This document shows positions 1 to 9,689 of a stretch of 18,746 nucleotides of DNA, piece after piece. The notes below the pieces were generated by a model. That model was given only the letters and a program-made list of their open reading frames with translations, did no database searches and had not been told where the DNA came from. Origin of the DNA: Actinidia chinensis. Its lineage: Eukaryota; Streptophyta; Magnoliopsida; Ericales; Actinidiaceae. Location of the stretch: NCBI GenBank assembly GCA_009663005.1, contig VIGQ01000742.1, forward strand, positions 15,001 through 33,746, given 5' to 3'. The translations under genes and the position numbers were made by a program. The first letter of the stretch is position 1. Every line of letters starts with the position of its first letter.

Positions 1-1830
1 CCAAAAACTGACTAAGGTTCTCAAAAACAGAGGATAGAGGAATTCAAAGATAAACGTCCGGAAGCTTCTAAATTACTACATCAGCCAATGGATCAGGCTT
101 CAGCATTCACCTATAAATTTCCCAACCTCCATTGCTTACTTCTTGGGTCATCTAGCATAAAGGGAAGCCTCTCTTGACATATTCAACTGTATTGTCCCCA
201 CTCATCAACAATATCCTAGTTCTAGACATTTAGTGCCTGGCTGTGATCGTGCACCACTATGCAGGCGTCTGCAAACAATGATAAAAGTAAAATGAGTTGG
301 GTGCATGTTGTGAATATGTTGCGTGCGGAATGGTTGAAAGAGGAACACTACAAAAAAAAACTGAAACATGGTTTTTGAAGAAGAAAATGAGTGGACTAGT
401 GTTCTGAATAAATTATAGAATGACATCAATTCTCGAGATAAAAACTATTTTAAGGACAGAGAAGCTGTTAAAGCAGCCTTGTCTGCAGTTTCCTATACAA
501 CTTTGACTTTCTAATATCCCGTGCTATATTACATGCGCTCGGGTGTGTCCCCAAGTGTTAGATTCATCTAATTCCCATATCCAAGGACATTGGGATACGT
601 CAAAATATTTATACTTCCTAATATATTTTCTATGGTAAAATGTTGTTTACAAGGTGTAGAGAGCATGGTAAATTGGAAAAACTAAGATGCTTGCTAGGTC
701 AATATCCAACTGCACACATCTTGTGCCCTTACCCAAGGATCAAGGGTCCGAACATGGGTCACTAAATAACATTGTAGCAGATAAATGAAATAGTCCTGTA
801 CAAAATAAAGGGTTATTAGCTTTTCACCGCACATATCGCCAGGATTTGACGAGTGGTCAGCCATTACCATCATATAATCTGATTTCTGCAGATTATCAGT
901 AAATGACGCAAACAAGGAAGCTCTACTGTGCCACATGGCTTCAATAAGGAATTAAGAGTGTAGAGAAGTGAGAGTATATACAGCAGGCAAAAGCAAACAG
1001 TTAAAACAAAGCAGGCTTATTATAGGAGTTACACATGTTGTAACATAGATGCGAAAAAATTACTATAACCACAGTAAAAACCATCAACACAACTACAAGG
1101 AAACCAATTAAGATTTGAAAAATTCCCGTGGTGGGGTAAATTGAGTGAAATCTATATAATTTAAGGAATTATACAAACCTTAACAAGGTATTCCATTGCT
1201 ATTAATTGTTACATTAATCAAGACAATATCAGGATAGTTAGGCTCCGCTATCAAGGGAGAAGCATTGATAACATTATAAGCCTCATGGAAAATGATTTGT
1301 TTGAAATCAAATAGACAGATGGACTATACATGCCATCTGGGTCCTCAGCCTGATAAGGGAAAAAATTCATAAATAGTGTACTGGAGGTAAATTTACTAAG
1401 GGATATTATTAATATCTTGCTTGAAAGATCAAGTTCGCACAAACAGCAAGAATCAATTCCAGAAAATCCTTGGTTTCTTATTTGAGACACCTGATCACAA
1501 AATAAAAACAACCAGGTGGTGCGTAAGTTTCAAAGCACTAAAAAAATGTCAAACATAGATGCAAACATCGATAAAGTAAAAAAACGATAGAGAACAAGGC
1601 TCAATCCAGACATTACACGTAAATGCTAACAATAATTAGATTCAGCCCTGCCATACAAGTTCAAAATAAAAAGTATTATTCTCTGGATCATCCACTGTCA
1701 GTCAGCTGATGTTATATAAACAACTAATCGGTTTTAAAGAAGTGATCTCAGTAGTGTATACACAATGCATAAAAATGTAATGCATGGTTCTAAATATTAG
1801 CAGGCAAATGGATTAGATAACACTTCAAGC
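1..1830. other. Anonymous AT-rich stretch
   Basis: I see no gene that I can support here. Short minus-strand open stretches exist (for example around 820-936, and 1200-1340 where a frame reads ...HEAYNVINASPLIAEP...), but they have no starts, no recognisable family and only chance-quality splice borders. No terminal repeats or simple-sequence arrays stand out. Confidence 0.4.
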
Positions 1831-1831
1831 A

Positions 1832-2482
1832 GGGATATGAACACCATCGAGGTCCTTCCGGGTTAAGTTCATTTATCATGTGTTGAGTGGGGACCGATGT
1901 CGGTCTCCTCCATGGAAGGATATTTGGGGGAAGCATGCTCCATCCAGGATAGGTGTGCCACATAACTAAAAATTCTCACCCTTGATAGTTTCTGAAGGTG
2001 GAAATTAATAGTGAATTGGTGTTGCATGCACATTCAAGCAGGATGGTGATGGTCAGTGGACCACCTTTTTATGCCCACTGATTGGGAGTTGTGGACATCA
2101 TTCCTATCTTGGTTACATGGTTTGATATCACCCAGCAAGATATTGCAAAGATACTCCATCGTTGGAGAGGGCTAAGGTGGGGAAGAGCAGGAGGAAAGAT
2201 TATGGTTTCATGATTCCACTTTGTTTGATGTGCTCATTTGGCAGGAATTGAACATTCAACATTGAATGGAATAGGAGTCCTTGTTACGACTTAGAGTTCA
2301 TTGATAGCATTTTATATAGTTGGGGGTTGAAGATAAGGTAAGCCTTCTCTCAACCAATTTTGATTTCGTAAAGCTATAACACAGTGGAATGTAATAGGGG
2401 CTTTTTGTTTGATGCCCTATTTTTGTAATAGTGGCATGTCCTTAATGCCTTTCTTTCAATAAAATTTAATACTATAAAAAAA
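1832..2482 (+). mobile_element. 5'-truncated L1-type LINE, 3' end
   Basis: This is the tail of a plant L1-like non-LTR retrotransposon. From about 1910 the plus strand reads PWKDIWGKHAPSRIG, then VNWCCM near 2011, SVDHLF and LWTSFLSWLHG near 2050-2120. In order these match the zinc-binding domain (zf-RVT) at the C-terminus of plant LINE ORF2, which usually reads 'PWK.IW...P.K..FF.W', 'WCCMC', 'VDHLLLHC'. The frame is broken by stops and shifts, so it encodes nothing now. A 3' untranslated part follows and ends in TTCAATAAAATTTAATACT plus a short A run at about 2476-2483. Most of the element (endonuclease, reverse transcriptase) is absent, as is usual for 5'-truncated insertions. I could not find a convincing target-site duplication. 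Confidence 0.75.
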
Positions 2483-2925
2483 AGATTTAGGGAAAAACTT
2501 ACGATATGATCCTACTGAAAGTGACTATTATTTTATTTAATGTGAAAACCCCTCCATCAATAGTATAAAAAATAATTAAAAAAACGGATTCACCACAATA
2601 AATACTAATGAAGTTCAAATATTTGAAGGTGTTTGAAGGACAGGTCGAACTTATAAAACATGAAGTTTTAAAGTAAGAAAACACAGTGGTGTTAAATCCA
2701 TGTGCTACATCATAGAAATACATGACAAAAAGGTGACACATTTAACCTCAGGTTACTCAGGCCACTAATGCAAGATGAAACTCAGGTTTCCGTTGACCAT
2801 CCTTTGCCTGAATGCATGCAAGATACATACTTCCGTTGGTTTTATTCTATCCCCATCGATCGATATAGCATCTTTCTGCCATGTTCTTCATGCTTTCTCC
2901 CACACTGTCGCAGCAAAGAAAAAAG

Positions 2926-3189
2926 TTATACTCCTTTGCGACCTCTGAGAATCATATGGTTTGTTATGAACTCAAAGAGGAAGGCAAAAGTTTTGAGGAA
3001 GCGTAATGAGAAGGGAAGGATCCAGGTCACTGTTGCTCCAAGAACAAAAGGGAGATCAGACCCCACCCTAAAGATGTATACGCAATGAAGCCCATTGACT
3101 GTGAGATGTGAACAGAAGAGAAACAGTCCACAAGAGAATGTTACGGCAAAACTTCTGTCCTGTAGCGAATCTTCATAGCAATCATCAGA
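2926..3189 (-). other. Long stop-free minus-strand segment, membrane-like reading
   Basis: On the minus strand 87 codons run without a stop and end at a TAA (2926-2928); there is no upstream ATG. The reading is acidic at first (SDDCYEDSLQDRS) and then strongly hydrophobic (LPFVLGATVTWILPFSL, FLKTFAFLFEF), as in a membrane-protein fragment. The plus strand is open over part of the same DNA (2768-3088, from an ATG), giving a very basic peptide, so the strand is undecided. I recognise neither reading. It could be an exon, a pseudogene piece or chance. Confidence 0.2.
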
Positions 3190-3985
3190 TTAGATAACAC
3201 GAAAACATGGAAGAAAGGTAGCATATATGACTACACAGTTTTGGTTAGGATGCATTTTGGTATTACAGAACTTGAGGAATAAGCAGTATTTTCACAAAAA
3301 AGAAATGGACATAGAAACATTCAAAATTCTAAAAAACAACATGAACTAATCCTAACTAAAAGTGCCAATAAACCTAGAAGAGTACACCCTGATCAAAATT
3401 TGTACAAGTGTATAACATTCAATCAAATTTTGGAGAATCCCTTTCCTCTTTTCTCTCTTGAAGCCAGACAAGTGGGAAAAAAATTGCATTATCATTGACT
3501 TCGGGAGACAGCCTCACCAACCATTAACACAGCTTCAAAGAATGTTTGCATTACATGTTCATATGGGTTCACTGAGAGACCAGCAAATGGGCATCCAACG
3601 ATTGCCACAAAAATTCACATAAACAAAACAATCCAATATTTCACAATCTTAGATTTAAAACAACAAAGATGTTAATCTAGACTTCAATATGCTTTCACAT
3701 TCGGAGAGGATCAGAAATTTAACAATAGCTTAGATTCAAGGAATTCAAATAACTTCATTTTCATAAATATCCAAGTTCACCCAATTATTCAGATGAGGAC
3801 TAAAATGGAAAATATCAAAGAAGGTAATGTGTATTTTTTTCTTTCTTTTTTTAGTTTTTTTGTGTTTTTGTTCTTTTTGGGGGGGAGGGGGGGAGGTCTA
3901 AAGGAAAAGTAATTCAAAAAGGTACAAATACTCATGGTGACGAAAAGAAACGGAATTCAATAGGAAAACAATATCACTGAGATCA
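3190..3985. other. Anonymous stretch with homopolymer and G-run
   Basis: No gene can be supported. A minus-strand segment at about 3492-3614 is open to a TGA and reads GCPFAGLSVNPYEHVMQ, but both plus-strand frames also read open there, so it is not decisive. Around 3834-3897 lies a T-rich run followed by a G-rich run (GGGGGGGAGGGGGGGAGG), which is simple sequence. Confidence 0.4.
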
Positions 3986-3989
3986 ATAC

Positions 3990-4147
3990 TAATCATGGGA
4001 CCATTTGGACTTTGTAGGACACTTCTTAGGATTTTGACGTATAAATGATTACGTCTTCTTGTTTATTCTCTATTGTGTATACGTGTCACACCCACTAATG
4101 CATCTTTCTACCAATATTGTTACTTACCAAAAAAAAAATAAGAAAAA
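3990..4147 (+). mobile_element. LINE-like 3' tail (second, separate)
   Basis: The sequence resembles the 3' untranslated end of plant L1 elements: TGGACTTTGTAGGACACTTC, then TTCTTGTTTATTCTCTATTG and a final TTGTTACTTACC followed by an A-rich tail with interspersed T and G (4131-4151). No coding part remains. The call rests on the typical wording of these tails and on the A-rich end, not on a protein match. Confidence 0.45.
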
Positions 4148-4207
4148 TAAAATCCCACGTTCTTGTTGCGGAGCAATTGGGGCTTTGGGGGCCTGTAAAG
4201 GCATGCC

Positions 4208-4212
4208 CCACA
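4208..4212. repeat. Target-site duplication, left copy (CCACA)
   Basis: This 5-bp direct repeat adjoins the TG start of the solo LTR and is identical to the 5 bp at 5330-5334. Confidence 0.7.
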
Positions 4213-5329
4213 TGTAATAACCCGAACTTTATGTTTTGGGTGTTAATTGAAAGATTATAAACTTTGGGATAAATTAAAAGAAATTAAAAGTTGAGGGGGA
4301 CAAAATTATAAGTTGTTAAGTTTGGTGGAGGACAACTTTCGACTGGGAAAGTTGTAAAGAAAAGATAAAGGGAAAAAAAAAAAATTAAGGAAAGAAAAAA
4401 GAGAAGAAAGTAAAGATTAAATAAATAATTTTTTTTATATATTATATATGTTAATACATAATATAGATAGAATAATGAGAGAAGATAGAGAGTTCTCTGA
4501 GAAAGAGAGAGAGAGGCGGGCGGAGCGCACGCAGCGAGGAGAAGAGAGAAAGAAAAGAAATAGGAGACTGGAGAAATTATTTGGTGTGGTTAATTCTTTG
4601 ATAATGAAAGGAACATAGGGTGTAGGATCAACGGTGAGATGATGTCGGATCAAGGGAAGTTTTAGTATGATGATCATGGGTGCATGATCTTCATATTAGT
4701 GGTGTGAATTTCAATTGAGGTAAGCAGGAGGTAGAAAATATGTTTCTAAAAATCCGGGAGTATTTTTCTAACATTCTGATTTTGTAGTCCTCCTTGAGAA
4801 TGTGTGCTATCTGTTGAAATCCATGGTATTTTGTTGGCATCGTGATATGTATGATGTTATGTATTGATGGATAAATGCTATGGGAAGGAATGATACAGAC
4901 GAGTGGATCCGCCAATAGTCCACTATGGACCGGGAAAAAAGCCGAGAGCTAGAGAAGTGGATGAGGCCGATCACTAGTAATGTATCAGGAAAGGGACTGT
5001 ATGAGGTCTTGATGAACTAGTGATTTTGTTGTGAGACTTGACATTTGTTGTTGAGCATTATGATTGTTGAGCATATTCCCGTGATTGCTACTTCCCTGTT
5101 TAAAATAAGTTTTCAGGAGGGACGTGGGTGTTCGGATGTAAGAGATTGAGTCGAAGGAAAAGACTGAGATTTTTGATCTTTTTGTATTAATAATTTGGAG
5201 GACATTGTAAACTAAACATTGGAGACTATGAATCTTTGAAGAAAATAGGCTTTGATTTGTTATTTGAGGGAAAAAAAAACGGGAGAATTTTAGGTAATTA
5301 AGTAACGGCCCGGGGAGGGTCGGTCGTTA
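4213..5329 (+). mobile_element. Solo LTR of an LTR retrotransposon
   Basis: The element begins TGTAATAACCCGAAC and ends GGTCGGTCGTTA, a terminal pattern (TGTAA...GGTCGTTA) common in plant, probably Ty3/Gypsy, LTRs. It is flanked by identical 5-bp direct duplications CCACA at 4208-4212 and 5330-5334, as expected for integrase-made target sites. Inside is an AT-rich TATA region (4436-4450) followed by a GA-rich transcribed leader (4470-4570), which fits a U3-R layout. Length is about 1.12 kb. No internal gag-pol, primer-binding site or second LTR follows, so it is a solo LTR left by recombination between two LTRs. Orientation is inferred from the TATA box preceding the GA-rich leader. Confidence 0.75.
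4436..4450 (+). promoter_or_regulatory. TATA-box region of the solo LTR
   Basis: The AT stretch TATATATTATATATG lies within the LTR, about 35-130 bp upstream of a purine-rich, GC-richer segment (GAGAGAGAGAGGCGGGCGGAG). This is the arrangement expected of a retrotransposon core promoter. Activity cannot be judged from sequence. Confidence 0.4.
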
Positions 5330-5334
5330 CCACA
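5330..5334. repeat. Target-site duplication, right copy (CCACA)
   Basis: This 5-bp direct repeat follows the LTR end ...GTCGTTA and is identical to the left copy at 4208-4212. Confidence 0.7.
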
Positions 5335-5815
5335 AGCTACTAATGACTCTAACTTTCGCTCTATTTGATCTTAAGTGATGGGTAGTTTACAAAATGGATA
5401 CATGCATCCATCATCCAACAGTCAACTGTATGGTGAATGTATATGGGAAATGGACCCACGGTCCAAGGGCTAGAAACCAGTTGAATGACACACTAGGTAG
5501 TATAATGAGCATACTCCATATAAACAGTTTAATAAAATCGAGTTCTTTTCTCGTTTCAAATAGGCTGGTGGAATGGACTCCATACTGGTCATCATGTAAG
5601 CGTCTGCAACTTGAAAACAAAGACCTAAAACAATGGGAAATAGGAAATAACCAGATGTATCCAGTTCACAAAAAAGGTTGAGGATATACAAGCAGTTAAA
5701 ATAAAAAACAGCCCAGGCATCCTGAACATGTTCATCATGATAGTCCACTTGTAAGTCCTCAGAGCTTATAAAAGGAAAAAACAAATGCCACTGCAAATAA
5801 CAATGGTTACTCAAC

Positions 5816-6032
5816 CTTGTTACAAGGAGATCGGAGATGGGTTGAAATACGTGATGTTCTCTTCTTAGTAAGTTCTTGTCCAGATAAAGAAGGGAAAACA
5901 GCGGCATTCATGACTACAGCTAGTGGTCGCTTCTGTACATTCAATAAACAAGAAGGAAGGGGATACCAACTTGACCTTGGCCACGATGCCTGGACCAAAA
6001 TAATGGATCTCCATTCCACACAGTGTTGCAAA
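5816..6032 (-). other. Candidate exon (unassigned), third of a phase-matched chain
   Basis: On the minus strand the segment follows an acceptor-like ...AACGTTAG and ends at AACAAG|GTTGAG. Joined in phase to the candidate exon at 6437-6554 it reads FATLCGMEIHYFGPGIVAK and continues KLVSPSFLFIECTEATTS before a TAA about 55 codons in. After that only another frame stays open (...NAAVFPSLSGQELTKK...). If this is one exon it carries a frameshift; otherwise the true donor lies earlier. I do not recognise the family. Confidence 0.27.
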
Positions 6033-6436
6033 CTAACGTTGAACATTAAACATAAAGGACTAAGTCTATGACATTATAGTAACATATTAAAAAAATGAAA
6101 AAAACTAAAATTTTGAAATCCAAATTAGGAAATTCTTCATCCTAAGTTATTGATGGTTGATGCCAAGGGTTAGCACGACTAGAATCAGGAGAATTTTCTA
6201 AAACAGAACGTATTTGCAGCAGAAGCATTCATTTACAGTATACTTAAAATCATTCCAAAACTGCCAAGATGTCTAATGAAATAAATTAAATTTGGATGAA
6301 GCCAGTTTTCCAGTAGGCAGGTGTAGGAGTTATATTTTTTGCAACCAGTTGTTTATGCTACATATGCGAGAAACCTCATAGAAGAAATTCTAAATGAAAT
6401 ATTGATCCAGTAAAAAGTCTCAACGTCAAATCTTAC

Positions 6437-6554
6437 AGTGTTTAGGAGAAACTGCTGACAGTCGTCCTAAAGATCTGTGAATTGTTGCAATGCAATCATC
6501 CATACAAGTATATTCCACACAGTCACCAATAGTTGGGCCTCCTTTCACAGTAAG
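6437..6554 (-). other. Candidate exon (unassigned), best of the chain
   Basis: This 118-bp minus-strand segment sits between an acceptor (TTTCACACAG) and a donor (CACT|GTAAGATTTG). It is open in one minus-strand frame throughout, reading LTVKGGPTIGDCVEYT then CMDDCIATIHRSLGRLSAVS. The other frames examined contain stops, so it is the least ambiguous of the unassigned exon candidates. It joins in phase with 6718-6804 upstream and 5816-6032 downstream. There is no ATG because it would be internal. The cysteine-rich core (DC..YTC..DC) is a visible feature, but I cannot name a family. It may belong to a gene or to a pseudogene. Confidence 0.35.
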
Positions 6555-6717
6555 CTGTGTGAAGGAAAAAATTAATAATTATGATATCAGTCACTAAGCA
6601 AAAACAAGTATCATTATTTTAATTTGTGTTAATAAAATAAAAGTAAAAATTAAAAGAAATGGCTTCATTGTAAAGAATGCTATAGTTCAGATCCAATTTC
6701 AGGAGATTCTTTTAGAC

Positions 6718-6804
6718 CAATTTCTGCTCGTCTAACGATGTAGTTGCAAAGTGAAGGGTGACAGAACCGGGAAAATATTCTGGAACATACCACATAGGAT
6801 GCAC
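6718..6804 (-). other. Candidate exon (unassigned)
   Basis: The minus-strand segment follows TTGTTGTACCAG and ends at AAATTG|GTCTAA. It is exactly 29 codons in phase 0 and reads VHPMWYVPEYFPGSVTLHF then ATTSLDEQKL. A second minus-strand frame is also open over this stretch, which lowers confidence. The phase-0 end fits the phase-0 start of the candidate exon at 6437-6554. Confidence 0.28.
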
Positions 6805-7132
6805 CTGGTACAACAAAAAATGTCACTATGATGTAGTCTTGGTGGTGCATAAACTGCCACCTCAATGGGTTGACTCAATATTTCTCGCCCAGATTGTTGT
6901 TACACACTGACCTAAATTCCAAAATTTTAAGTTAAAGTTTAAAAGCAATATCCAATTGAAAACTTAACATTTAAGAAATTGTTTTTGATCGGCAACAAAA
7001 TCAATTTTTTTTTGATTTCAATTGAAAAACAAAACCATTATTTCCACAAGAAAACTCATGACACTACATAAGAGTGAAATTTGGTGCCTTCACATAACCA
7101 ACATCAGGACTTGGGAAATCTTAATTGTCTAC

Positions 7133-7185
7133 AAGCTCTACTATGTCATCGCCAATTTGGACACAAACCCATGTAAATGTATGCC
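7133..7185 (-). other. Candidate short exon (unassigned)
   Basis: The minus-strand segment lies between TTTGGTCAG and a possible donor CTT|GTAGAC and reads HTFTWVCVQIGDDIVEL. Its phase is compatible with the 6718-6804 candidate. It is short with a weak donor, so this is speculative. Confidence 0.18.
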
Positions 7186-7189
7186 CTGA

Positions 7190-8189
7190 CCAAAGATATT
7201 AAAGCTGCAGCTTTAGTGAATGGGAATAGAGTTCTTTTTGTTTTGTAAATGAAATATAAGTACAAAATAAAACAAGTAACAATGTAAAGCATACTCATAA
7301 CAAACGGCTCAGTGAATCAATTCAACTAGTACAAAACAGAGTTAATAAACCCCTAAGAATAGAAACCAAAAGATCAATAAACTAGAAATATATATCCTTA
7401 AAAGTTAAATTTAATGAGTCTGCAAACCGTGGGAAGGGATGGCCAAAAGATCAATAGAGTGCATACTTCCTTCCTGTAAATGTTTTGGTAATCAAATAAC
7501 AGTCAGTAAAGCAGGAAAAAAAACAAAAAACAAAAAACAAAAAACAGAAACAAACGATCAAACCAGTTAACAAACATAGGCTTAAACTCAGGGAAGTAAT
7601 ATGAATCAGTATATACTTAGGCAACGTGAACCTGTAAAAACATTTCAAGGCTTACAGAGAATTGGCTACAGGCATCCACAATGATATAATCCTATGAGGA
7701 AAAAAAGAAGGATGATGGTTCTGCAGTTCTTTGAAGATGAATATCCGATCTTTTCGTTTTCAATCCTTCTTTTCCCTTACCAAATTCAAGGTACCCAGAT
7801 GAATAACGGCAGCCACAAATCCGAAAACTGCATCCTGAGAGAGACAGGAAGTTTACACTACAGAGCTAAAGAAAATGAAACAAAAACATTTATGGAACGA
7901 AAGGCTTCACCTGTTCTTTGTGACTTATTCTTATGATAAGTATAGCTCTCCAAGTGGCAAGAAGTCCTGGCACTCCTGACGCCAACGAAATCATAAGAAT
8001 TTGACGCGTTAAGAGGAGAAAAATATTTAGGATTTCCCAAACATAGGTTCCTCATTTCCTACTGAGAATGAAAATCTATTAAAAAAAAAGTTTGCTTATA
8101 AAACCCACACTTGTTGTTGCTGCCACAAATAGCGTAAAAAAAATGATAGCTGGCATTTCGAGCGTTTGAATATTGACACACATGACCAC
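7190..8189. other. Gap region with further possible exon fragments
   Basis: Between the two exon-candidate groups I can support no feature beyond the simple repeat. Open minus-strand pieces with splice-like edges occur at about 7930-8048 (TCTCAG to ACAG|GTGAAG) and 7784-7836 (CTCTCTCAG to TTTG|GTAAGG, reading DAVFGFVAAVIHLGTLNL in phase 0). They read open in more than one frame and are recorded only as possibilities. Confidence 0.2.
7516..7550. repeat. (CAAAAAA)n simple repeat
   Basis: This is a short tandem array of CAAAAAA units inside an AT-rich stretch. It is ordinary simple sequence. Confidence 0.8.
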
Positions 8190-8281
8190 CTCTCAAGAAG
8201 ATAGGTCCCGAATAGCTGGTTCATAATATTCTTCCATGATGATCAAATTGAATATCAAACGAATTTACCAACAAATGGTTG
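8190..8281 (-). other. Candidate exon with an in-frame TGA (unassigned)
   Basis: The minus-strand segment follows a good acceptor (TTTTATTGTGCAG) and runs to GAGAG|GTGGTC. In the frame set by the candidate exon at 8555-8623 it reads SNHLLVNSFDIQFDHHGRIL, then a TGA (8221-8223), then TSYSGPIFLR. Either the donor is misplaced or this copy carries a nonsense mutation. No family recognised. Confidence 0.2.
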
Positions 8282-8554
8282 CTGCACAATAAAATACATG
8301 ATTTGTGAGAAATGAGAATCAACAAGTAGAAAAATGCAACAAAATTTTATCGATCCCAAATTGTTCAGAATATTTTTTTTAGGAGGACCTTGTATGTGGT
8401 TCAAGCGTAGCTGCTTTCAGTGTATAAGATATCAAGGAAAGAAAATGTCCAAATTTCAACATTTTAATACAGCCCAAAAAAAACAGTTATGTCGCCTACC
8501 AATTAATGAACAGAATGGCCCTTCTGGCCAAGTTGTCTCCATAGGTCCTTTAAC

Positions 8555-8623
8555 CTGAGCAAGCCAACGATACCCCGTATGTAAATTTCCTTCCTAATAT
8601 CCCTACGCGGTCCCGAGGCCAGG
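8555..8623 (-). other. Candidate exon (unassigned)
   Basis: This 69-bp segment has strong minus-strand borders: acceptor TCTTTTTTGGTCCAG and donor CTCAG|GTTAAAGG. In phase with 8720-8842 it reads LASGPRRDIRKEIYIRGIV then GLLR. A second frame is also open. The family is unknown to me. Confidence 0.28.
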
Positions 8624-8719
8624 CTGGACCAAAAAAGACATAAGTTAGCAAAACATAGCGTTTCAAACAGTCATTTAAATGCCAAAATAGAAACCAGATT
8701 AAAAAACTAAAGAGGGAAC

Positions 8720-8842
8720 CTTTCAATTAAGATCCAGGGACATCTTGACATTGCCAACAAACTGTGGACAGGTCCAGTTGATCTCACTCGTTCACCTTCT
8801 CTTCGCCAAGCTCGAACATATTGCTGAATGGACACCACAATG
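8720..8842 (-). other. Candidate exon (unassigned)
   Basis: The minus-strand segment between CTTGAACTTAAG and GAAAG|GTTCCC is open in one minus frame, reading IVVSIQQYVRAWRREGERV then RSTGPVHSLLAMSRCPW. An alternative acceptor (CCATTCAG) would start it at 8823. The end phase joins cleanly to 8555-8623. A plus-strand frame is also largely open, so the strand is not certain. Not recognised. Confidence 0.28.
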
Positions 8843-9640
8843 CTTAAGTTCAAGATGGTGGATTAAAAGATGTTATTAAATATTTGACATCTATACTTCA
8901 GTTAAAATGTTGTGCAGCTTCTCCTTTGTAAATTTAATCCAAAATTGCTCAAAACGTACCAACCATTAATATATTTAAAATAGAGTCAAAGGAATGGTCA
9001 CCAAAAGTAGTGGCTAATTCCATCTATTCAGGTCAGAAGCGGCTTATACATTATCACGTGCCATTACTTTTTAAAAAATTACGTTAGTTCAAAGTTTTAG
9101 AAACCACAGGAGTCTAGGGGCAGACCAATCAAAGATTCGAATCATGAGCTTGTACAATTTGAAATCTTAATTTTATCGACCAACCATATTATCAAAAATT
9201 AGGCAGCTATAGCGTATCATAAGCACCTTAAACTTCATGGGATCTTACAGGACATAAACCATCTCCGATATAACCATAGAAGTTGAAAGCAACAATCGAA
9301 CACTCTTATCTACCAGTGAAAAAAGCAAGAAATATACTGTCTTGATGGGCTAACCATCTGCTAACTGTTGAGCCAACAACATCACAACTTCTCGCCATGA
9401 AATTATCCGGGAGCAGGCGGTGAACCAGTTATATGTTTCCGGCAAAGCATCTTATAAGCCAACACAAAAGCACACATGAAATAAGGATTAAAATTAAATT
9501 ATAAGGTTGCCGACCACGGAAGGAATGGAATGATGTTATATTACATTGACCCAAGATATATCCTCCATTACTATGTATCTCTTCAAAAAACCATTCAATG
9601 AGTTTTAGCAATAAATCCCCATTTAACAGCAATCAAAAAA
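8843..9640. other. Anonymous AT-rich stretch
   Basis: I see no supported gene, terminal repeat or array here. A minus-strand segment near 9365-9430 is briefly open but has no clear borders. Confidence 0.4.
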
Positions 9641-9689
9641 ATTAACAGGGTTCGTTTGTCTACCACAAAACCATGGCCATTCCATGGCC

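Noticed and set aside
5470..5907. A 145-codon minus-strand open frame
   Set aside because: It crosses candidate intron borders and ends without homology; the stretch is AT-rich and other frames are also open. Only the part at 5816-6032, in a different frame, fits the exon chain.
7516..7550. Regular CAAAAAA units considered as a CRISPR-like array
   Set aside because: There are no unique spacers; it is a simple microsatellite in a eukaryotic sequence.
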